This document shows, one piece after another, positions 58,245 to 64,000 of a DNA stretch of 64,000 bases; within the stretch, counting starts at the first letter, position 1; every line of letters starts with the position of its first letter. The notes under the pieces were generated by a model, which was not told where the DNA came from, ran no database searches, and saw nothing but the letters and a program-made list of their open reading frames with translations. A program made the position numbers and the translations under genes. The stretch spans positions 62,001 through 126,000 of the forward strand of contig NZ_JADPKA010000029.1 of NCBI RefSeq assembly GCF_023073715.1. Reading direction: 5' to 3'. Source of the DNA: Bradyrhizobium sp. 164. Its GTDB lineage: Bacteria > Pseudomonadota > Alphaproteobacteria > Rhizobiales > Xanthobacteraceae.

Positions 58245-60395
58245 TCAACCAGCTCCATTCTTACCTGCGCGAGGCATCTCAAGGACCCTCTGGAGCAGCG
58301 TGGGATGGCCAAGAACGGCGCGCAATTCCGGTTTGTCGAGCCATGCTGCTGCGTCCTCAAAGCTTTGGCATTCCTCGAGCTTGATGGTTGCCGTCGCCAA
58401 TGGCACGTCGACGGGGCCGAATTTGCGCGGACTGGCAAGCGATAGTGATCCCAAATGCGCGCCTAACAATTCCAGATCCTGGCTGAGCTGGTGTAGTGCC
58501 CCGGCCATCGCGGTGGGCTCAGATGCGGCGAGTTCGTTTGCACGGAGCACCACAGCGGGCGGGTTGTTGGTTTCCGGCGTGGCAAAAAGTCCAGGCGTCT
58601 TCAGTCGTGCAGACGTCATGAGACCCAACGGGATTGAAAGCAGAAGACCCAGTACGACAGGCGACATCCAAAGCAGCAGGGGCAGAGAGACCGCGTAGGC
58701 ACTGAGCGATAGCGCCAATCCGCAGAGCGTAGGGCCGGCGAGCTTGCGATAGATTTCGCCGCGAGCCAGCTCGCCATCGCTCCGGCGCTGCACCTGCCAG
58801 CCGGCGTCCCGACCAGCTAGAATTTCAAACACGGCCTTGGTCTGGAGGATCATCATGCATGGAGCGATCAAAGCCGCAAGAAACGTCTCGCAAGCGACTC
58901 CGGCCAGTACGCGAGGACTCCTTGCGAATCCGATCCGCTCTTTTCGATTGCCGATCAGCACCAGGTAGGCGAGCAGCTTCGGCAGGATCAGAAGTCCCAT
59001 TGTCGCTGCAAAGACCCGGGCGGCAAGCACCGGGTCCTGTTGCGGCCAGGTCGGAAACAAACTGAAGCCTTTGGGAAAATACTCCGGTCGGATGAAATGC
59101 GCCTGCAGTGCAATCAGCAGGCCGAGTACCAGGAATAGAAACCACAGCGGCGCGGTGACATAGGAGCCGATGCCCGTAAGCAAATGCAACCGCGAGACCC
59201 AATGTAGCCCGCGGGCGGGCAACACCGCCAGATGCTGAAGGTTACCCTGGCACCAGCGGCGATCTCTTGCCGCAAAGTCCAGCAGTGACGGCGGGACTTC
59301 TTCGAAGCTGCCGCCAAGGGCCGGTGCCAGATAGATTTTCCAGCCCGCGCGGCGCATCAACGCGGCCTCGACAAAATCATGGCTTAGGATGTGACCCCCG
59401 AAAGGCTTACGACCGCTCAGCTCCGGCAGGCCGGCCTCCGCAGCGAACGCCTGCACCCGGATGATGGCGTTGTGGCCCCAGTAATTGCTGTCGCCACCGT
59501 GCCACCAGGCATTGCCGGCTGCAATGATGGGGCCGTAAACACGCCCCGAGAATTGCTGCAGCCTACTGAAAATTGTGCGCGCGTTGACGATGACCGGCTG
59601 CGTCTGGATCAGCGCAGCAGCGGGATGGGACTCCATCGCGTGGACAAGGCGAACTATTGTGTCGCCCTCCATGAGGCTGTCCGCGTCGAGAACGATCATG
59701 TGATCATAGGCCGACCCAAACCTCATGACCCAGTCGGCGATGTTGCCGGATTTCCGCGCGATATTGTTGGAGCGATGCCGGTAGTACAGCCGCGCGGCGC
59801 AGCAGGCGCGGCGCAGCCCAATGAACGTCATCTCTTCACGAATCCAGATGTCGGGGTCGCTCGTATCGCTCAGTAAGAACCAGTCGAACTGGTCCCCATA
59901 TCCGGTAGCTTGAACTGATTCATACATGGCGCGCAGTCGCGCCATGAGATGATGCGGGTCCTCATTATAGGTGGGTAGCAGCATGGCTGTGCGGGAGGTT
60001 ACACGAGGCAGGGGGCCCGTCGTATCGATCGGCAGACAAGACCGGGTGCGCGTGAGCAGCACGAGGAATCCGGCGAACGCGGACATGAAGGAGAAGGCGA
60101 CCCATGCGAGCAGCACGAGGAAAAAGCCGAGCAGCATCGCCTCGAGGAAGGTTACACCGCCAACCTTCACCACGTCATACATGCCGTAGCCGCCTGCAAG
60201 CGTCAGCACCCCAGTCCCGACAAAAATAAAGAGGCGGCGGAGCGTCAAGGCGGTGCCCGAATGTACCGGCGACGGGTTAGCCTCAGTCGCGCGATCCAGC
60301 CGGCACGGCAGCATCGGCATCGGGCTTTCTGGCGGGAGGAATGTGCTGCCAGGTGCGTCCGGCGACGGCGTCGGCGACGGCCTCAGGGCGTCCAT
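58245..60395 (-). CDS. opgH: Glucans biosynthesis glucosyltransferase H
   Basis: The 716-residue inner-membrane enzyme polymerises beta-1,2-glucan backbones for osmoregulated periplasmic glucans from UDP-glucose. It has two N-terminal helices (about residues 50-115), a GT2 catalytic domain with LLPTYNEDP (Asp, about 139-147), LDADSLMEG (Asp237, Asp239), SHDFVEAALMRRAGW and the RRWCQGN motif, then a cluster of membrane helices in the C-terminal half. The start at 60395 overlaps the opgG stop by 13 bases. Shorter than E. coli OpgH (847), as usual for alphaproteobacteria. A cyclic glucan pathway via ndvB/C is the better known one in Bradyrhizobium. Confidence 0.93.
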   Translation of the reverse strand: MDALRPSPTPSPDAPGSTFLPPESPMPMLPCRLDRATEANPSPVHSGTALTLRRLFIFVGTGVLTLAGGYGMYDVVKVGGVTFLEAMLLGFFLVLLAWVAFSFMSAFAGFLVLLTRTRSCLPIDTTGPLPRVTSRTAMLLPTYNEDPHHLMARLRAMYESVQATGYGDQFDWFLLSDTSDPDIWIREEMTFIGLRRACCAARLYYRHRSNNIARKSGNIADWVMRFGSAYDHMIVLDADSLMEGDTIVRLVHAMESHPAAALIQTQPVIVNARTIFSRLQQFSGRVYGPIIAAGNAWWHGGDSNYWGHNAIIRVQAFAAEAGLPELSGRKPFGGHILSHDFVEAALMRRAGWKIYLAPALGGSFEEVPPSLLDFAARDRRWCQGNLQHLAVLPARGLHWVSRLHLLTGIGSYVTAPLWFLFLVLGLLIALQAHFIRPEYFPKGFSLFPTWPQQDPVLAARVFAATMGLLILPKLLAYLVLIGNRKERIGFARSPRVLAGVACETFLAALIAPCMMILQTKAVFEILAGRDAGWQVQRRSDGELARGEIYRKLAGPTLCGLALSLSAYAVSLPLLLWMSPVVLGLLLSIPLGLMTSARLKTPGLFATPETNNPPAVVLRANELAASEPTAMAGALHQLSQDLELLGAHLGSLSLASPRKFGPVDVPLATATIKLEECQSFEDAAAWLDKPELRAVLGHPTLLQRVLEMPRAGKNGAG

Positions 60396-61900
60396 CGATA
60401 GGTCCACACTTCGGAGACTGGCGCTTCGTTTTGCGCCAAGAAAGCTCGTAATTCGATGGCGGCTTGCTTCTTGACCGAGCATTGGAAGCTCAGACGCCAT
60501 CCGCCTGTCATGGGATTAGGTTGCGTGACGATGTTGCTGATTTCGGCTTGTGCAGCGGTCACCACACCTTTGATGGTCTTGGCATCGATGCCTTTGAGTC
60601 GCTCCCCCATCAGTTCCAGCACGAACAGTTTGCTATCATCTCCCCGGCTTCCGATCGCCGTTCGCGTGAACCGTGCGAGCGCCTCCGGTTTGGGGGCGTC
60701 CGGACCCCAGTGCAGCCGATAGGTGAAGATGTGTTCGCTTTTGGCGGTCAGCGGGTGCTTGGGTTGCCAGAGCGCTGCGATGTTATCGTGAATCTCCTCC
60801 TTGGTAGGTATCTCGAATAATTTCACCGCTCCTTCGCCCCAATCTCCGATCGGCTCGAACCATAGACTTGGGCGCTTTTCGAAGTTGGATTCGAGATCCT
60901 GATAGGCGAAGAAGTTCCTCTCCCGCTGCATCAGTCCGAAGCCGCCCGGATTGACATCGGCAAAGCTGCTGACCTGCAGATCGTGCGGATTGTTGAGGGG
61001 ACGCCAGAGTTGCTCACCTCTGCCGTTGAAGATCGCAAGTCCATCCGAGTCGTGAACCGCGGGGCGGAAATCGTCAAAATCTTTGCGATCGTTCGGCCCG
61101 AAGAAGTACATGCTGGTCATAGGCGCGAGCCCGGCATGCTCGATGTCTACCCGGGGATAGAGAACCATCTCGACGTCGAAAACCGTGCTTTGGCCTGGCC
61201 GGATCGTGAATCGGTAGCTTGCGGCCGCGCTCTTGCTGTCCAGCAGCGCGTGCACCACGATGGACGAGGCATTTGGCGTCGGCTTCTCCAGCCAGAAAGC
61301 CTTGAACACCGGGAATTCTTCGCCCTTGCTCTCGCCGGTATCGATCGCTAGCCCGCGCGCCGACAGGCCATACGTCAGTCCTTTCGCGACTGCTCGAAAG
61401 TAACTGGCGCCCAGGAACACACAAACTTCATCGTAATAATCCGGCCTGTTGATCGGCGCGTGAATGCGGAATCCGCTGAACCCGATGTTGACATCCGGCC
61501 ATTGTCCGAGACCCTCTCCGAACGAGAAGTCGTCGCGCCGATACGGGATCGGTATGACGCTCCTATTCACCACCTGAAAAATGTCGACCCGGTTCTTGTA
61601 GAAAAAGCCGCGGTGAAAAAATTGCACTTCGAACGGTAGCTTCTCATCACGCCACAACGCCTTCTCAGGCGCGAAGCGAATTGATCGGTATTGGTCGTAG
61701 TTGAGATTCTTCAGTGCATCCGGCAGCTTCTCGTCGGCAGGCGCGAATGATTTCGCGGCAAGCGCGCGGGCAAGTTCGCGCACGTAGGATGGGCTGAATG
61801 GCTGGGCGGGCCCCGTCTCAGCCTTCCCTGCACGCAGTAGCATGTTGGCAACTGAGAACGCAGCCGATACGCGAAGGACTTGCCGGCGGTTCACGCTCAC
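60383..61900 (-). CDS. opgG: Periplasmic glucan biosynthesis protein OpgG/OpgD-type
   Basis: The 505-residue protein has a Tat leader (NRRQVLRVSAAFSVANMLL), an OpgG/MdoG beta-sandwich domain (about residues 40-390: VQFFHRGFFYKNRVDIFQVV, YGLSARGLAIDTGESKGEEFPVFKAFW, FDVEMVLYPRVDIEHAGLAPMTSMYFFGPNDR) and an Ig-like C-terminal domain. The Tat leader is a feature of OpgD, while OpgG uses Sec; it may be either. It adds branches to, or releases, periplasmic glucans. GTG at 61900 follows GGGAGAC. The gene overlaps opgH, and both are transcribed together. Confidence 0.92.
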   Translation of the reverse strand: MSVNRRQVLRVSAAFSVANMLLRAGKAETGPAQPFSPSYVRELARALAAKSFAPADEKLPDALKNLNYDQYRSIRFAPEKALWRDEKLPFEVQFFHRGFFYKNRVDIFQVVNRSVIPIPYRRDDFSFGEGLGQWPDVNIGFSGFRIHAPINRPDYYDEVCVFLGASYFRAVAKGLTYGLSARGLAIDTGESKGEEFPVFKAFWLEKPTPNASSIVVHALLDSKSAAASYRFTIRPGQSTVFDVEMVLYPRVDIEHAGLAPMTSMYFFGPNDRKDFDDFRPAVHDSDGLAIFNGRGEQLWRPLNNPHDLQVSSFADVNPGGFGLMQRERNFFAYQDLESNFEKRPSLWFEPIGDWGEGAVKLFEIPTKEEIHDNIAALWQPKHPLTAKSEHIFTYRLHWGPDAPKPEALARFTRTAIGSRGDDSKLFVLELMGERLKGIDAKTIKGVVTAAQAEISNIVTQPNPMTGGWRLSFQCSVKKQAAIELRAFLAQNEAPVSEVWTYRWTP

Positions 61901-62245
61901 GTCTCCCGGTTCGAAACAGGTGGGAAAACGGCCTATGTTCCCCGGAGTTCCGTGCGGGTAGGAGGATCTGCCACTGGTGACTTCAGCAGAATGTTCGAAT
62001 GGACTGAGGAGGGGATTTGAAGCAAGACTGGCGTGAACTGCGGGGCAGCTCTCGCGGCTGGTCTGCCAACTGCCGGAGCTCGCGGTGTTTGGCGTTTCCC
62101 AAGTCCGCACGCTCAGATTAGCTCAGCTCTCGCGACCCGGACGCAGCGCAGGGTCATCTCGGTGGTGTGCTGCAGAGCCGGGCCCATGGCCCTGGATCGC
62201 TGTGTGGCTTGCTCAGGCGCTGCAGCGCGCCGAGGGCGAGAGCCA
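61901..62245. repeat. Intergenic region with family A palindromic repeat (62123-62205)
   Basis: The gap between opgG and rpmG carries no gene. A diverged family A element occurs at 62123-62205 (CGACCCGGACGCAGCGCAGG and GCAGAGCCGGGCCCATGG). The opgG promoter and ribosome site lie at the left. Confidence 0.65.
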
Positions 62246-62274
62246 AAATAAAACGGGGCCCTGAAGGGCCCCGC
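62246..62274 (-). terminator. Rho-independent terminator of rpmG
   Basis: The hairpin CGGGGCCC-TGAA-GGGCCCCG is followed on the minus strand by TTTTATTTT. It begins 26 bases beyond the rpmG stop. Strong. Confidence 0.9.
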
Positions 62275-62299
62275 AAAGCTCTGCAACGCTGCGCCGAAC

Positions 62300-62467
62300 T
62301 TACTTGATCTTGGCTTCGCGGAATTCGACGTGCTTGCGCGCGACCGGGTCATACTTCTTCTTGACCAGCTTGTCGGTCATGGTGCGCGAATTCTTCTTGG
62401 CGACGTAGTAGAAGCCGGTGTCGGCCGAAGACACGAGCTTGACCTTGATGGTGACCGCTTTGGCCAT
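62300..62467 (-). CDS. rpmG: 50S ribosomal protein L33
   Basis: The 55-residue ribosomal protein starts [19 protein letters not shown] and contains [20 protein letters not shown] and [10 protein letters not shown], the standard L33. It lacks the zinc-binding cysteines, so it is the zinc-independent form. It is a structural protein of the large subunit near the E site. It is below the usual gene-finder size limit. A strong terminator lies downstream, and no neighbours are on the same transcript. Confidence is very high. Confidence 0.97.
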   Translation of the reverse strand: MAKAVTIKVKLVSSADTGFYYVAKKNSRTMTDKLVKKKYDPVARKHVEFREAKIK

Positions 62468-62591
62468 GTTCAAAACCTCAGGAATGAAGGAAATCTGGAG
62501 CCGGCCAAACGGCCCGCGTTGGCCGGCAACCTAGCCAGAAACCGCCTGATGTCAAGGTTTTAGGGGGCAGAAACCACCCAAATCGGCCCGA

Positions 62592-63917
62592 TCAGGCCTC
62601 GAAGAAGCGGTTTTTCGGCCGCGGCAGGCCCAGATTCTCCCTCAAAGTGGCCCCTTCATACTCTTTGCGGAAAATCCCGCGGCGCTGCAGCTCCGGCACC
62701 ACTTTGTCGACGAAATCGTCGAGACCGGCGGGCAGGAACGGGAACATGATGTTGAAGCCGTCGGAGCCGCGCCCGACAAGCCATTCCTCCATCTGATCCG
62801 CGATGGTCTTGGCCGTGCCCACGAACGAAAGGCCCCCATAGCCGCCGACGCGCTGGGCAAGCTGGCGCACGGTGAGCTTTTCGCGCGCGGCGAGATCGAC
62901 CATGCGCTGGCGACCGCTCTTGCTGGCGTTGGTCTCGGGAATATCGGGGAGCGGGCCGTCCGGATCGAAGCCGGAAGCGTCGGTGCCGAGAATGACGGAG
63001 AGCGAGGCGATGGCGCTGTCGTAATGCACGCGGCTGTCGAGCAGCGCGCGCTTCTCCTTCGCCTCATCAACGCTGTCGCCGACCACGACGAAGGCGCCGG
63101 GAAGGATCTTCAGGTGCTCGGGATCGCGGTCGACCTTCGCCATGCGGCCCTTGATGTCGGCATAGAGCTTTTGCCCGTCGGCGAGGCTGCCGCCGCCGGT
63201 GAACACGGCCTCGGCCGTCTCTGCCGCGAGCTGCCTGCCATCTTCGGAGGCGCCAGCCTGCACGATCACTGGCCAGCCCTGCACGGGGCGGGCGATATTG
63301 AGGGGACCGCGCACTTTCAGATATTTGCCCTGGTGGTCGAGCGTGTGCATCTTCGCGGGATCGAAGAACAGGCCGGTCTCGACGTCGCGCACGAACGCAT
63401 CGTCGGCGAAGGAGTCCCAGAGCCCGGTGACGACGTCGTAGAACTCGCGGGCGCGCTTGTAGCGTTCGGCGTGCTCCATGTGATCGTCGCGGCCGAAATT
63501 GAGCGCCGCGTCCGGATTCGAGGTGGTGACGATATTCCACCCCGCACGCCCGCCGCTGATGTGATCGAGCGAGGCGAAACGGCGCGCGACGTGATAGGGC
63601 TCATCGAACGTGGTCGATCCCGTAGCGATCAGGCCGATGCGCTCGGTGACGGCCGAGAGCGCCGACAGCAGCGTGAACGGCTCGAACGAGGTCACGGTGT
63701 GGCTGCGCTTGAGCGCGTTGATCGGCATGTTCAAGACGGCGAGGTGATCGGCCATGAAGAAAGCGTCGAACTTGCCGGCCTCGAGCTTGCGGATCAGCGT
63801 CTTGATGTGGCCGAAATTGAAATTGGCGTCAGGCCAGGCGCCGGGATAGCGCCAGGCGCCGGTGTGGATGCTGATCGGGCGCATGAACGCGCCAAGCTTG
63901 AGTTGCCGTTGTGCCAT
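62592..63917 (-). CDS. LLM-class flavin-dependent monooxygenase (NtaA/DszA-type)
   Basis: The 441-residue enzyme belongs to the nitrilotriacetate monooxygenase/DszA group of FMNH2-dependent, luciferase-like oxygenases: RQLKLGAFMRPISIHTGAWRYPGAWPDANFNF, the flavin phosphate region GGRAGWNIVTTSNPDAALNFG, RAREFYDVVTGLWDSF and VQAGASEDGRQLAAETAEAVFTGG. It oxidises organosulfur, amine or chelator compounds with FMNH2 from a reductase. No reductase gene is adjacent in the window. Substrate unknown. The gene is complete. Confidence 0.92.
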   Translation of the reverse strand: MAQRQLKLGAFMRPISIHTGAWRYPGAWPDANFNFGHIKTLIRKLEAGKFDAFFMADHLAVLNMPINALKRSHTVTSFEPFTLLSALSAVTERIGLIATGSTTFDEPYHVARRFASLDHISGGRAGWNIVTTSNPDAALNFGRDDHMEHAERYKRAREFYDVVTGLWDSFADDAFVRDVETGLFFDPAKMHTLDHQGKYLKVRGPLNIARPVQGWPVIVQAGASEDGRQLAAETAEAVFTGGGSLADGQKLYADIKGRMAKVDRDPEHLKILPGAFVVVGDSVDEAKEKRALLDSRVHYDSAIASLSVILGTDASGFDPDGPLPDIPETNASKSGRQRMVDLAAREKLTVRQLAQRVGGYGGLSFVGTAKTIADQMEEWLVGRGSDGFNIMFPFLPAGLDDFVDKVVPELQRRGIFRKEYEGATLRENLGLPRPKNRFFEA

Positions 63918-64000
63918 CGCCCGCTATCCGTTCTTGGTGACGCTCGGGAACACATAGGCATGCCGGGCAACTCCGCCATTGGGGAGGGCGGAAAGAATTT

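Noticed and set aside
1..64000. tRNA, rRNA and CRISPR arrays
   Set aside because: No cloverleaf with a T-loop GGTTCGAATCC-type sequence, rRNA stretch or regularly spaced identical repeats was seen.

Overview
The window looks like chromosomal DNA of a Bradyrhizobium-type alphaproteobacterium (Nitrobacteraceae, Hyphomicrobiales). This rests on the high GC content, the alphaproteobacterial cell-cycle genes mipZ, divK and pleD, EipB, DUF1489 and DUF3572 proteins, a nitrilase/aldoxime dehydratase pair, and several dispersed palindromic intergenic repeats typical of Bradyrhizobium. No rRNA, tRNA, CRISPR array, transposase or phage gene was found.

Layout. 1-2.1 kb: a flavodoxin-type oxidoreductase (cut by the window edge), a thioredoxin-reductase-like flavoprotein and a Cys-rich four-helix copper-binding protein. 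3-5.2 kb: two tandem secreted polysaccharide deacetylases, divergent from mgtE (5.3-6.7 kb). 6.9-13.9 kb: an XRE regulator behind a CtrA-like box, an aldo/keto reductase, a TolA/TonB-like protein, a repeat-filled kilobase, DUF599, GST and DUF1489 genes. 13.9-20.9 kb: panC, mipZ, an alpha/beta hydrolase, a VWA protein, a membrane J-domain protein and a D,D-carboxypeptidase with a SPOR domain. 21.2-28.6 kb: a phasin behind a palindromic operator, an orphan TadG-like VWA protein, clpS-clpA and a DHA2-type MFS exporter.

29.1-32.3 kb: an AraC regulator divergent from nitrilase and aldoxime dehydratase, a compact aldoxime to nitrile to carboxylate pathway. 32.4-42.8 kb: HAD phosphatase, lytic transglycosylase, AzlCD exporter, TrmO, HIT, DUF482 acyltransferase, GDPD, two RidA proteins, EipB, an ACT-domain gene remnant, dinB and DUF3572. 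43.1-44.8 kb: divK-pleD. 45.2-47.1 kb: a TetR/MFS divergon with a clear operator.

47.1-58 kb is visibly less GC-rich and more accessory in content: a DUF899 thioredoxin-like protein, nitronate monooxygenase, a secreted alpha/beta hydrolase, and a minus-strand cluster encoding a PQQ alcohol dehydrogenase with a lanthanide-type active site, a cytochrome c, a XoxJ-like periplasmic protein and a frameshifted TIM-barrel isomerase. An imperfect direct repeat brackets most of this block, and a short copy of the end of the MFS gene lies beside one arm. A class III cyclase-TPR protein follows. 58.2-64 kb: opgH-opgG for periplasmic glucans, rpmG (L33) and an LLM-class flavin monooxygenase.

The most interesting parts are the unusual PQQ dehydrogenase cluster and its flanking repeats, the aldoxime-nitrile cluster, and one 13-bp palindrome shared by the phasin and an alpha/beta hydrolase promoter region.
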